Positions 10,913 to 20,622 of a stretch of DNA of 64,000 bases are shown here, piece by piece. Each line of letters opens with the position of its first letter. The first letter of the stretch is position 1. A program made the position numbers and the translations under genes. The stretch lies in contig WELA01013072.1 in NCBI GenBank assembly GCA_009602735.1, positions 74,299-138,298 on the forward strand, in the 5' to 3' direction. The notes beneath the pieces were generated by a model. The model ran no database searches, had not been told where the DNA came from, and was given only the letters and a program-made list of their open reading frames with translations. This stretch comes from Mesotaenium endlicherianum (lineage: Eukaryota; Streptophyta; Zygnematophyceae; Zygnematales; Mesotaeniaceae).

Positions 10913-11990
10913 AAAGGGAGGGAGGGGGAGAGAAAGAGGGAGGGAGAGAGGGAGAAAGAGAGCAAGAGAGCAACAGAGAGGGAGGGAGTGAGACGAGTGA
11001 GAGAGAGGGAGGGAGGACCCGTGCATGCCATCTGGTAGACATGGACGCATGCACGCACCCCTGGGAGGGGGGGTTTTTGAGGTTACATCGGCAAGCAATT
11101 TAGGCAACAGGTGCTCCTCCAGTGCAACCCCCCCTCCATGATGGACAATGCCCCCCCCCCCACACACCTGAGTTAGAAGACAAGAGCGTGGGCAGCATTG
11201 TTGTTCTCCTCCGCAACAGTTCTTGCACTCTCATGCACGCAAAAGTAAATGACAACAGCCGCTGCCGCCGCCTGCACATATCGGCGCCTTTGCACACCAA
11301 GACAGGATGGCCAAGATGCTGCCATTGCCCCCCTTCCACATCACATCGGAAGAGAGCCGCAATGGCTCCTACTGCCGCTGCTGTTGCTTTGCACACTCGA
11401 GACACCAGGGGAAGCGTGACAGTCGTCACCGTCGACCCCAGCCTCCTCACACCACACCAAACGGGGGAAAGCAAGAAGAGGAGAAACTCCTCAAACACAC
11501 ACACATCGAGCACGCACTCAAGGGCCGGGGGAAGGAAAAAGGGCAAGTAAACAAGGGAGAGAAGGACACACGCCAGAGTAGTTCCGCATGTTACTGCTAG
11601 TGCAACAACCTTGGGCGGACACGAGAGGAGGAAAGGGGACGAGGCAAGGGAGGGGGAGCGAGAGAGGGGAGCAAGGCGGGAGGAAGAGGCGGGGGGGAGG
11701 GGGCACACCAGGTTGGCCTTGGAGAGGTACACTTTGAGCGTGTGGCTGAGGTCGGCCAACTCCAGGTACTAGCAGATGAGGGTCGCCAGTAGTTGGCTTG
11801 TATGCACGCTTGCTAGGGAAGCCCTAAAACGTGAGAGGAAGGACAGGCACATTAACACTCACAACAGCTCACGCGCCTACAGGGGGGGCACGCGCACACA
11901 CAACCCCATGGTTGATCCCCCCCTCTCCTTCACTACCAATCAAAAGTGTACATGCGTGCGCTCCTGCGAGTCAACACACGCGCACACAGC
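10911..11990. other. hAT2 interior, no recognised gene
   Basis: GC-rich and low-complexity sequence with runs of C, G and GA. Reading frames up to about 220 codons exist on both strands but show no family motif and look compositional. It ends at the duplication CACACAGC (11983-11990) made by hAT1 insertion. Confidence 0.5.
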
Positions 11991-12085
11991 CAGGATTACG
12001 CCGTACGCCATACAGGCCGACCCTCATACGCTTATTTAAGCGTACTGAACCAATATGCACGTACTAAGCGTACGAATAAGTTTCA
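11991..12085 (+). repeat. hAT1 left inverted repeat and subterminal motifs
   Basis: Inverted repeat followed by the palindrome-like TACGCTTATTTAAGCGTA and CGTACTAAGCGTACG. The same words recur at the right end (31380-31496) and in hAT2 and hAT3. Confidence 0.8.
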
Positions 12086-12740
12086 ACTCGTGCGCGCCGC
12101 CCAGTGACGCGCCGACGTATTCACGTCTGGCACTGCACGCTCGGTTTCACTTATTAGTTTAAAATTGTTGTCGATCGAAGCGATGAAACGTGACAGTACA
12201 TGCAGACAAGTTTTATTAGCAACGGCGGGAACATAAAAAGACAAGTGAAAGTTGCACCAATATTTGGGCCACCACGACATTGGTTCCAATTTCCCTCTCT
12301 TCCACATACGCATCTGCTTCGGTGGAGTGCAGCCGCGAATATTTACAAGCCAAACTTGAGGCCTACTTAACAGCTCCGTAGCCTCTTGTTGTTCACTCTA
12401 CATTTGCTGATCATTCTTGTAAGTTTCTTTACCTCGTTTTCATGACCTCGCTTCCTCGCTCGCTTGTTTTTGTTACTTGTATATGTATTCATGTTTTGTT
12501 TATGGATGTTTTTTATTCCGTTTCATTGTGGTTGGTTCTGGTAATGGATCTTCAATTAGGCTTGGCTCACTAGTGCTAACAATGTTCATGTGAGTGGCAG
12601 GCCTACACAAAGAGCACAAAGTTGAACCCATCTAGCCCCTATCGACGTGCCACCGTCCACAGACAAGTGCATCAGGTCACATGCGCCTCTCCCCTCCTCT
12701 TTTCTGCTGTCTTTTTTGGCATGGGGGATCTATTTGGCTT
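12086..12740 (+). other. hAT1 5' leader, possible first exon and intron donor
   Basis: AT-balanced unique sequence between the terminus and the minisatellite. A good splice donor (TTGTAAGTTTC) occurs near 12418. A segment at 12598-12690 (ACAAAGAG...CCTATCGACGTGC) resembles 24916-25010 at the far side of the array. One reading is that the transposase transcript starts here and the minisatellite lies in introns. Unproven. Confidence 0.35.
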
Positions 12741-13933
12741 GTCGGGGCAGGCTGCCAGCCCCTTGCTTGCTTNGTCGGGGCAGGCTGCCAGCCCCTTGCT
12801 TGCTTCTATGGGGCTGGCTGCCACCCCTGAGCTTGCTTTTGTCGGGGCTGGCTGCCAGCTCCTGCTTGCTTCTGTGGGGCTGGCTGCCACCCCTGAGCTT
12901 GCTTGTGAAAAGGCTGGTTGCCAGCTCCTGCTTGCTTTTGTGGGGCTGGCTGCCAGCCCCTTGCTATTTTAAGATTTTAGTTGGGGCTGCCTGCCAGTCC
13001 CTCTCTTGCGTTTGTCGAGGCTGCCTGCCAGTCCCTCTCTAGCGTTTGTGGGGCTGGCTGCTAGCCTCTTGCTATTTTAAGATTTTAGTTGGGGTTGGCT
13101 GCCAATCTCTCTCTTGCGTTTGTTGGGGCTGGCTGCCAGCCCCCTGCTTGCTTTTGTCGGGGCTGGCTGCCAGCCCCTTACTTGCTAAGTTAAGATTTTA
13201 GTTGGGGCTGCCTGCCAGTCTCTCTCTTGCGTTTGTTGGGGCTGCCTGCCAGTCCCTCTCTCGCGTTCGTGTGGCTGGCTGCCAGCCTCTTGCTATTTTA
13301 AGATTTTAGTTGGGGCTGGCTGCCAATCCCTCTCTTGCGTTTGTCGGGGCTGGCTGCCAGCCCCCTGCTTGCTTTTGTCGGGGCTGGCTGCCAGCTCCTG
13401 CTTGCTTTTGTGGGGCTGGCTGCCAGCCTCTTACTATTTTAAGATTTTAGTTGGGGCTGGCTGCCAGTTCCTCTCTTACGTTTGTTAGGACTCGCTGCCA
13501 GCCCCCTACTTGCTTTTGTGGGGCTGGCTGGTAGCCCATAGCTTGCTTTTGTCGAGGCTCGCTGCCAGCCTCCTGCTTGCTTTTGTGGGGCTGGCTGCCA
13601 CCCTTGAGCTTGCTTTTGTCAAGGCTGGCTCCTAGTCCCCAACTTTCTTGTGTGGGGCTAGCTGCCAACCCTGAGCTTGCTTTTGTCGAGGCTGGCTGCC
13701 AGCCCCCTGCATGCTTTTGTTGGGCTGGCTGCGAGTCCTGAGCTTGCTTTTGTCGGGGCTGGCTGTCAGCTCCTGCTTGCTTTTGTGGGGCTGGCTGCCA
13801 GCCTCTTGCTATTTCATGATTTTAGTTGGGGCCGGCTGCCAGTCCCTCTCTTGCGTTTGTCGGGGCTGGCTGCCCGCCCCGTGCTTGCTTTTGTCGGGCT
13901 GGCTGCCAGCTCCTGCTTGCTTTTGTGAGGCTG
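12741..13933 (+). repeat. Palindromic minisatellite, left block
   Basis: Tandem, diverged units of about 34-45 bp built round the near-perfect palindrome GGGGCTGGC-T-GCCAGCCCC, joined by linkers such as CTTGCTTTTGTC or TTTTAAGATTTTAGTT. It is interrupted at 13934 by GypA copy 1, whose duplication is GGCTG (13929-13933), and continues from 20623. The single N at 12773 is bracketed by duplicated units, probably an assembly join. Long open frames in this block are repeat artefacts. Confidence 0.92.
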
Positions 13934-14436
13934 TGTAGTGAAACAGATAGATAAAGTACTTAGTAAAACAGAATACTTTATCTATTCAAGACAAGGATCT
14001 TTGAACACAAGTGGTAGCTTCTTGAAAGAGAGATGGCTTCTTGAAAGTTAATATATTTCTGGATTTTGGCAAGTACAAGAGTGATTCTCGAATGTCTTTC
14101 TATGTTCTAGCTCTTGTTTATATACTTGCTACATAAGTAATTTCTAGGAAGGTGTATGTTGATGTGTTGGCACCCAACACATCCCAAAACTTGCCACCTC
14201 TTTCTAGAATAATGTACACATGTCCTTTTGACCTAAAAATGGCACATTTGACTTTTGCCACATGGAGTTCTTCTAGGTCTTTCCTCTAACTTCGAAAATG
14301 CCTTGGAAGGTTCAAAGGACATGAACCAAGTTACTAGAGTACCTATTCACACTTGACTCCACACAATACTACTCCAAATATATTTGAAAACATTAAAATA
14401 TATGCAAACTAATATATAATAACTCAAATCACTACA
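13934..14436 (-). repeat. GypA copy 1, 3' LTR
   Basis: 503 bp, TGTAGTGAAAC to CACTACA as printed on the plus strand. It carries a 12-bp segment (AAAATGCCTTGG region, about 14294-14305) absent from the 5' LTR. Confidence 0.93.
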
Positions 14437-14449
14437 TCACCCCCCCGAT
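14437..14449 (-). other. GypA copy 1 polypurine tract
   Basis: On the minus strand ATCGGGGGGGTGA abuts the 3' LTR. This is the expected RNase H-resistant primer for plus-strand DNA synthesis, matching 118-130 in the off-window copy. Confidence 0.85.
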
Positions 14450-15227
14450 AGAAAAAGCGACGTCTCGGCGCGTCAAGTCAGGTCTTACACATGTGGAGCA
14501 AACTAGTCAACAGTTTCAAGTCAGATGCCCCACATGTGAAGAGGACTAGTCAAAGGCGCCAAGTCAGGTGCTACACATGTAAGGTAGACTAGGCAAGGTC
14601 GTAGGTGATGTGACCTTATTGGCTAGCCTACTCCTTAATGATAAAGAAAATTGTACAAGTTGGCCCAGAATCTGCCACGAACTCAATAAATCATAGCGGG
14701 CATGGAACTGCTTCAAATCTAACAATTCAAGTGCCAGACGGACCGCGTCGGAGAACCCTACCGGGTCACCAAATTTGAGAGCATTCTCATTTCTGGAGTG
14801 TCGTTGAGAGCTGAGAGAGTAGGCACTCCTCCAAATCTGTGCAGAAACTTCTGAAAATCTTTAGTCCTTCTATACTTCTCCAAATGTTCCAAACTAAGTC
14901 TCAAACTGGGCGCTGTAAAATGTTTTACCAGAGTCTTGAGTTTCAGAGCATTCCAAGTTCAGGGGAGGGCACAATGTCAGAAGGCATATTCTGCCCTAAC
15001 AATGCCAGCAGCCTGACCCTCTTCTACTTAGAGCATCATATCTCTCTCACCAATGCTCCAAATTGAGCAAACTNATGCTCCAAATTGAGCAAACTTGGCC
15101 TCTAAATTACCGGCTACTCATGGACTACAGCCAGGTAAATTTTCAGATTTTATTATGCAAAGACCAATTACCAGTAGCAGTTTTAGTTTTCTGTCCAGAA
15201 ACTGCGAGAAGAGAAGAGTGTCTAATG
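14450..15227 (-). other. GypA copy 1, 3' untranslated region
   Basis: About 780 bp between the pol stop and the polypurine tract, with no recognised gene. A single N at 15074 is flanked on both sides by the same roughly 20-base phrase (ATGCTCCAAATTGAGCAAAC), which suggests a duplicated overlap at an assembly join. Confidence 0.7.
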
Positions 15228-18200
15228 TCAATTTTTCCTCTTTCTTGTTCTTGCAGGCTGCCTCCAAGGGGTCTTCTGCTGCTTCTTGATGGTGGCAGGC
15301 TGCCTCCCTGAAGTCTTCGGGCTTCTAGTAGAGAGACTTGGGGCTGGTCCAAGATGGGGGTTGGCGGCATGGAAGCGCTTCAACTTTCTCTGAACTTTGT
15401 CAAGGTAGTGCGCCGCCACCCAACTATTCTCCGAATCTGGATATCCTTTCCACTTGATCAAGTATTGCTGCTGTCTCCTGAAATTTCTCATAGCCACTAT
15501 GTCTTCCACTTCGTACTCCAAATGATCATCCACTATTGTTGGGGCTGGTGGGGTTGTCACACGTCCTGGGAACTTGTTGTCGGGTTGCACATATGGCTTG
15601 AAGAGGGAAGCGTGGAATACGGGGTCGATGTGCATAGTCTGGGGAAGTTCTAGCTTGAAAGCAACGGGGTTGACTTGCTGGATAATCTTGAAGGGTCCCA
15701 AATACTTGGGAGAGAACTTGCTGCCGGCAGGCCTGTTGTTCAGGGAAATGTTCTTGGATGATAGTAACACGTTGTCACCCACTCTGTACGTAATTTCTCT
15801 TCTGGATCTGTTCGCCACTCTTGCTTGAGCATCTTGCGCGTGTTGTAGAGCTTTCTTCGCTGCTGTAAGGGCTGCTTCTAATGTCTCCATAAAATCTGTG
15901 GCTGCAGGTACTTCATCATGGCCAGCCGTGAAGCTCAGTGGCGTGGTCGGATGGAAGCCATAGTTGAGGAAGAATGGGGACTCTTGGGTAGAGGCCTGCG
16001 TAGTGTTGTTGTAGGCAAACTCGAGGGGGGTCAAGTACATGTCCCAGTCTTGCTCGAGGGTAGACACGTAGGCCTTTAGAGAGGTCTTTAGGGTACGATT
16101 CATACGCTCGGTTTGCCCATCTGATTGTGGGTGGTAGGCAGTAGACATATCCAGCGATGTACCCAAGTTCTTGAAGAGATTTTTCCAGAAATGGCTTGTG
16201 AATCTTGGATCTCTATCTGACACAATTCTTGATGGTAGTCCATGGAGTCGGAAGATGTTGTCAAAGATGAGTCTTGCAAGTTGTGGTGCTGTAGCCTTAG
16301 TCGTCGTGGGAATAAAATGAGCCATCTTGGTAAGTCTGTCCACCACCGTGAGTATTGCATTATGGCCTCGAGGTGTCACGGGCAAGTCCACGATAAGGTC
16401 CATTGAGATGTCCGTCCATTGTCTTTCGGGGATTGGTAGTGGTTGGAGGAGTCCTCCCGCCTTTTGCGATGATGGCTTGATTCTTTGGCATGTGTCACAG
16501 CTCCTGCAGTACTCCTTGACTTGCTTAGACATGCCTGGCCAACAATAAGTCCTAGCTAGAACGCCCGTGGTCCTTAGGATTCCAAAGTGTCCTCCAAGAG
16601 GGTTGTCGTGTGCTTCTCGTAGAAGCAAGAGCCGGAGGTCTAAGTCATTAGGAACACATCTCTGGCCCGTATCTTGCCTCACCCAATAATTGCCTTCTTG
16701 CTTCTTGCATGGGTCCAAGGCTGCTTCTCCGTTCTTGTAGTAAGGGTCTCTTTCATAGGCGGCTGAAAATCGAGCTTCCAGATCTGTCTTCAGGGATACC
16801 ATCACTGCATTTAATTGCAGTCTTGAGAGGGGGTCAGCCGGGTTTGTCTTGCCGGGCTGGTACTGAATCGTGATGTTGTATTGTTGCAAGTATCCGCTCC
16901 ATCTTGCTTGTCTCCTTGAGAGATACGGCTGCGTCTGGAGGTGCTTTAACGCCTCGTGGTCCGTGGTGACCAGTACTTTGCGTCCTTCAACGTAGCAGCG
17001 CCAAACCTTCAAGGCATGTACAATCGCCAATGCCTCTCGCTCCGTGGTTGTATAATTTTGCTCGGCTGGATTTAGCTTCCTTGACTCGTAGGCGATGGGC
17101 TGCAGTCCCTTGCCTTGGTCTTGAAGCAGGATTGCTCCTATTGCATAGGAAGATGCATCGGTGATGACGTGGAAGGGCCAATCTGGGTTTGGACTTGGGA
17201 GTGTGAGCACCGGGGATGTGGTCAATCTTCGCTTTAACTCTTGAAATGCCTCTTCCTCTTTCTCGGTCCATGTATATAGCCTGTCCTTCTTGAGTAGATC
17301 TGTCAGGGGGGCTGCTATGTGCGAGAAGCCTTGGATGAATTTTCTGTACCAATTGGCAAATCCCAAGAATGACTGGAGTTCTTTCTTGGTCGTGGGGGTT
17401 GGCCATTCCTCCACCACCGTGGTCTTCTTGGGGTCTATCTTGATGCCATCAGCAGTCACGTGGAGACCTAGGAACTCCACTTCTTGTTTGGCAAACTCGC
17501 ATTTTGACTCCTTCGCAAACAGCTTGTTTTGCTTCAATACTTCAAGGACTTCTTTCAAGTGTCTCGCATGCTCTTCAAGGGTCTTGCTGTAGATAAGGAT
17601 GTCATCGATGAATACCACCACAAATCTGTCCAACATGGGCTGAAATATGGTGTTCATCATAGTCATGAAAGTTGCTGGCGCGTTGGTGAGTCCAAATGGC
17701 AGGACCATGAACTCAAAATGTCCATATCTTGTCCTGAATGCCGTCTTCTCTATGTCCGGTTCTGCGATGCGAATCTGGTGGTAGCCGCTCCGTAAGTCAA
17801 TCTTCGTGAAGTACTTGGCTCCAACCAGCCGGTCCATGAGCTCATCCATGCGCGGCAGCGGGTATCGATTCTTGATGGTGATCTTGTTGAGGGCGCGATA
17901 GTCCACACACATCCTCAAGGTACCATCTTTCTTCTTGACAAATAGCACCGGGGCTCCAAATGGCGACTTGCTAGGTCGAATGAAGCCATGCTCCAGTAGC
18001 TCCTTGATTTGCTTCTTGACTTCGTCTAGCTCCGTGTATGACATTTTGAACGTAGGCCGAGAGATGGGCTTGCTTCCGGGCTCCAACTCTATCTTGTGGT
18101 CTACGAATCTTTTGGGGGGTAGGCCCTTGGGCAATTCCGGGGAGAACACTTCTTTGTAGTCCTCAAAGACTTCTTGTATCTCCTTGGGAACGGGGCTGCC

Positions 18201-18836
18201 TTCTTGACTCTCGATGTCTTTCTTGATGTCTTTTGGCGTGATCAAGGCCAAAAGAAGCTCGTGTCCCTTCCTCACAAGTCTCTTGAGTTGGAGGGCGGAC
18301 AATAGTATCTCGTGTGCCGGCTTCTGGATGTCTTGGGTCTGGATATTCTGGATTGCGCGCAAAATACAGATTCTTGAAGTGATGTCATTCTTGATCTTGA
18401 TAGTACCGGTCCTCCAATCAACTTGGGGGTTGTGCTTGGTCAACCAAGGCGTCCCTAGGATGACGTCGTACTTGCCCAATTGCATGGGGGAGAACACTAC
18501 TCTATCCTTGAAGGACTTGATAGAGAGTGCCAAGGGGTACGTCTTCTTGGAAGGGGTAGTATAGGAGAATCCATCGGGCATCATAATCTCCTCGTCGTGG
18601 TCAAGAGTTCGCATAGTAATACCGTGCTTGGTGGCAAAATCTGCAGCAATGAAGTTGCCTTGAGCTCCGCTATCCACCAAGATGTGGACCTTCTCTCCTC
18701 CAAGGTAACCTCTCAAACTCATTGGGGCTGGAACGTCGTCTTCAACGGGGGTCTCCACCTCACTTGGCGTGTTGCCTTCTCGTGAAGTGGGTCTTGGGGT
18801 GGTAGGCTCCTGGCCTACCGGCGCTGTCCGTTTTTT
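15228..18836 (-). CDS. pol: GypA copy 1 pol: protease, RT, RNase H, integrase with chromodomain
   Basis: One open frame; numbering starts from the first Met (18893), though translation probably enters by -1 frameshift at 18836-18830. Order: retropepsin with ILVDSGAQG (about residues 72-79) and DVILGTPWL (143-151). RT has [17 protein letters not shown] (Asp366), [12 protein letters not shown] and FIDDILIYS (Asp430/431). RNase H has [11 protein letters not shown] and [14 protein letters not shown]. The integrase HHCC motif runs GGHFG..., then YCRSCDTCQ. The D-D-E core shows [21 protein letters not shown] and [12 protein letters not shown]. The chromodomain lies near 1123-1164 ([15 protein letters not shown]), and the tail is basic. 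The chromodomain marks a chromovirus, a clade thought to target chromatin. All catalytic residues are present; no break seen. Confidence 0.95.
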   Translation of the reverse strand, partial: KKRTAPVGQEPTTPRPTSREGNTPSEVETPVEDDVPAPMSLRGYLGGEKVHILVDSGAQGNFIAADFATKHGITMRTLDHDEEIMMPDGFSYTTPSKKTYPLALSIKSFKDRVVFSPMQLGKYDVILGTPWLTKHNPQVDWRTGTIKIKNDITSRICILRAIQNIQTQDIQKPAHEILLSALQLKRLVRKGHELLLALITPKDIKKDIESQEGSPVPKEIQEVFEDYKEVFSPELPKGLPPKRFVDHKIELEPGSKPISRPTFKMSYTELDEVKKQIKELLEHGFIRPSKSPFGAPVLFVKKKDGTLRMCVDYRALNKITIKNRYPLPRMDELMDRLVGAKYFTKIDLRSGYHQIRIAEPDIEKTAFRTRYGHFEFMVLPFGLTNAPATFMTMMNTIFQPMLDRFVVVFIDDILIYSKTLEEHARHLKEVLEVLKQNKLFAKESKCEFAKQEVEFLGLHVTADGIKIDPKKTTVVEEWPTPTTKKELQSFLGFANWYRKFIQGFSHIAAPLTDLLKKDRLYTWTEKEEEAFQELKRRLTTSPVLTLPSPNPDWPFHVITDASSYAIGAILLQDQGKGLQPIAYESRKLNPAEQNYTTTEREALAIVHALKVWRCYVEGRKVLVTTDHEALKHLQTQPYLSRRQARWSGYLQQYNITIQYQPGKTNPADPLSRLQLNAVMVSLKTDLEARFSAAYERDPYYKNGEAALDPCKKQEGNYWVRQDTGQRCVPNDLDLRLLLLREAHDNPLGGHFGILRTTGVLARTYCWPGMSKQVKEYCRSCDTCQRIKPSSQKAGGLLQPLPIPERQWTDISMDLIVDLPVTPRGHNAILTVVDRLTKMAHFIPTTTKATAPQLARLIFDNIFRLHGLPSRIVSDRDPRFTSHFWKNLFKNLGTSLDMSTAYHPQSDGQTERMNRTLKTSLKAYVSTLEQDWDMYLTPLEFAYNNTTQASTQESPFFLNYGFHPTTPLSFTAGHDEVPAATDFMETLEAALTAAKKALQHAQDAQARVANRSRREITYRVGDNVLLSSKNISLNNRPAGSKFSPKYLGPFKIIQQVNPVAFKLELPQTMHIDPVFHASLFKPYVQPDNKFPGRVTTPPAPTIVDDHLEYEVEDIVAMRNFRRQQQYLIKWKGYPDSENSWVAAHYLDKVQRKLKRFHAANPHLGPAPSLSTRSPKTSGRQPATIKKQQKTPWRQPARTRKRKN
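18801..18836 (-). promoter_or_regulatory. Putative -1 ribosomal frameshift signal between gag and pol
   Basis: Minus strand: slippery heptamer A AAA AAC (18836-18830), positioned in the gag frame exactly as X XXY YYZ. Ten bases follow, then a 7-bp perfect stem GGTAGGC/GCCTACC with loop CAGGA (18819-18801). The gag stop TAG (18817-18815) lies inside the stem. Slipping back one base enters the pol frame that encodes 15228-18893. GypA copy 2 keeps the heptamer and a slightly weaker stem (35854-35888). Confidence 0.8.
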
Positions 18837-20094
18837 GACAACTTTTTGGGGCATGAAAGTGCACGATGGCCCTTTTCCTTGCAATAGAAGCATAGTCCAG
18901 CCGTCATGAGAGCTTCTTTTTCAGCCGGGGAGAGTCTTGCTTTCACTCCTTGCTGGTTTCTTGCATCATAAGTGTCATTGGAGGGTCTTCCACTCTTCCG
19001 GGCAGCCGCGGGGTCCCTTTTAATAACTCCGATTTCCATGGGTGTGGGTCCAGATTCGGATGTGGAAGGGGCTGCGTACACCCGCGTCGTCGGTACCCGT
19101 GAAGATGAAGGCACGGAGTGCTTGAAATCCAAGGTATCCACCTTTTGGGCCACTTCAATGATCTTTGAGAAGTCCGTCAAGTCGCGTAACTCCACTTCCT
19201 TTGCCACCTTGGGTTTGAGGCCAAAGATGTAACGGTCAATCTTCTCCTCGAGAGACATGTTGGGGATCTCAAGAGTGAGGGCGTGAAATCTGGATGTATA
19301 CTCTTGAACGGACGTCGTTTGCTTGAGATGGTGGAGCTTTCTTGGGCAATCTTCTCCGCATTGATGGGCATGAATTGCTTCTTCAGGGCCTCACGAAAAT
19401 GTGCCCATCTTGCATATGATCGTGGGGGCTCTTGGCCGAGCATGGGGTGCGCCATAGCTTGATATATAGCCGCTTGATAGTTACGCCACCATGATGTTGC
19501 TGCTCCTCTAAGTAAGGTAACGGCAAAGGGAACGTAGTCCTCCTCGGGTACTTCAAGGAACGCGAGGTACGTCTCCACTTGGTAGAGCCATAAATTCAGG
19601 TTGGCACCTTTCCCGGGGTTGAAAGTGTCGGGTTTGCCGGGCTTGATGAGTTTCCTTGCTCTCGTTGGCTCTTGTGGAGGCGCTTGAGCCGGGGCTGGAT
19701 TTTGAGCATTGCTCGCAATAGGGGCAACCATGGCAGCCATAGCTTCTCTTGACGCTTGCACGGTTGCTTCATAGGTGGCCAAGCCCACTTGGTTGTGGAC
19801 GGTCATTAGGAAGGCTGCCCACTCATTTGCGGGAACTCCTTGTGGTGGGGTCAACTTTGCTATAGCGGCTGCCACGGGATTTGACGGTGCTCCTCCTTGT
19901 GGTGCTTCTTGTTGTTGCAGATTTCCTTGAGTAGGCTCTCCCATCGACGCTGGAGGAGGGTGTGCTCCTCCTTGTGGTGCTTCTTGTTGTTGCAGATTTT
20001 CTTGAGTGGGCTCTCCCATCGGCGCTGGAGGAGGGTGTCTTGGAGAGGAAGGGCTTCCTTCGAAAGCTTGCTGTTGGTCTTGAGGATCGGCCAT
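18815..20094 (-). pseudogene. gag: GypA copy 1 gag, one-base frameshift
   Basis: Starts at ATG 20094 (MADPQDQQQ). Order: a Pro/Gln/Gly-rich N-terminus with a tandem duplication of about 24 residues (GEPTQ.NLQQQEAPQGGA) that copy 2 has only once, then a retrotransposon gag (capsid) domain (KPGKPDTFNPG, LNLWLYQVETYLAFLEVPEEDY, AATSWWRNY). After a frame change, it ends with IDRYIFGLKPKVAKEVELRDL and a CCHC zinc knuckle [14 protein letters not shown] (near 18880). The frame change lies near 19340, where one A is missing from a run of As compared with copy 2. Unless a read error, this breaks gag in an otherwise intact element. Gag would form the virus-like particle and package RNA. Confidence 0.88.
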
Positions 20095-20118
20095 CTTCTT
20101 GTGCTACCAAAGTGCCTA

Positions 20119-20130
20119 GCTCCGATACCA
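20119..20130 (-). other. GypA copy 1 primer binding site (initiator Met tRNA)
   Basis: Minus strand TGGTATCGGAGC, one base after the 5' LTR end. It differs at one position from the usual plant Met-tRNA site TGGTATCAGAGC. Confidence 0.88.
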
Positions 20131-20131
20131 C

Positions 20132-20622
20132 TGTAGTGAAACAGATAGATAAAGTACTTAGTAAAACAGAATACTTTATCTATTCAAGACAAGGATCTTT
20201 GAACACAAGTGGTAGCTTCTTGAAAGAGAGATGGCTTCTTGAAAGTTAATATATTTCTGGATTTTGGCAAGTACAAGAGTGATTCTGGAATGTCTTTCTA
20301 TGTTCTAGCTCTTGTTTATATACTTGCTACATAAGTAATTTCTAGGAAGGTGTATGTTGATGTGTTGGCACCCAACACATCCCAAAACTTGCCACCTCTT
20401 TCTAGAATAATGTACACATGTCATTTTGACCCAAAAATGGCACATCTGACTTTTGCCACATAAAGTTCTTCTAGGTCTTTCCTCTAACTTCGAAGGTTCA
20501 AAGGACATGAACCAAGTTACTAGAGTACCTATTCACACTTGACTCCACACAATACTACTCCAAATATATTTGAAAACATTAAAATATATGCGAACTAATA
20601 TATAATAACTCAAATCGCTACA
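20132..20622 (-). repeat. GypA copy 1, 5' LTR
   Basis: 491 bp, from TGTAGTGAAAC to CGCTACA as printed. It is next to the primer site, so it is the 5' LTR in minus orientation. Eight substitutions relative to 13934-14436, plus the 12-bp indel. Confidence 0.93.

Larger units (their letters stand above)
13934..20622 (-). mobile_element. GypA copy 1: near-intact Ty3/gypsy chromovirus
   Basis: A 6,689-bp minus-strand element with LTRs at 20132-20622 (5') and 13934-14436 (3'), Met-tRNA primer site, gag, pol and polypurine tract. It is flanked by a perfect 5-bp duplication GGCTG (13929-13933 and 20623-20627). Removing it restores a minisatellite unit identical to ones elsewhere (for example about 21222-21260). 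The LTRs differ by eight substitutions and one 12-bp indel by my count, so the insertion is fairly recent. Pol is fully open; gag has a one-base deletion. Of all the elements here, this is closest to active. Confidence 0.95.

Noticed and set aside
10503-11058. Long frames of alternating Ser/Leu or Arg/Glu on both strands
   Set aside because: They are translations of the GA microsatellite across an N gap, open on several frames at once; not genes.
11100-11759. 219-codon minus-strand frame inside hAT2
   Set aside because: Low-complexity Ser/Leu/Pro sequence in a GC-rich tract with no recognisable domain; no related copy seen in the other hAT elements.
17290-18785. Plus-strand frames of up to 116 codons opposite GypA pol
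   Set aside because: Antisense shadows of the strongly coding pol frame on the minus strand.
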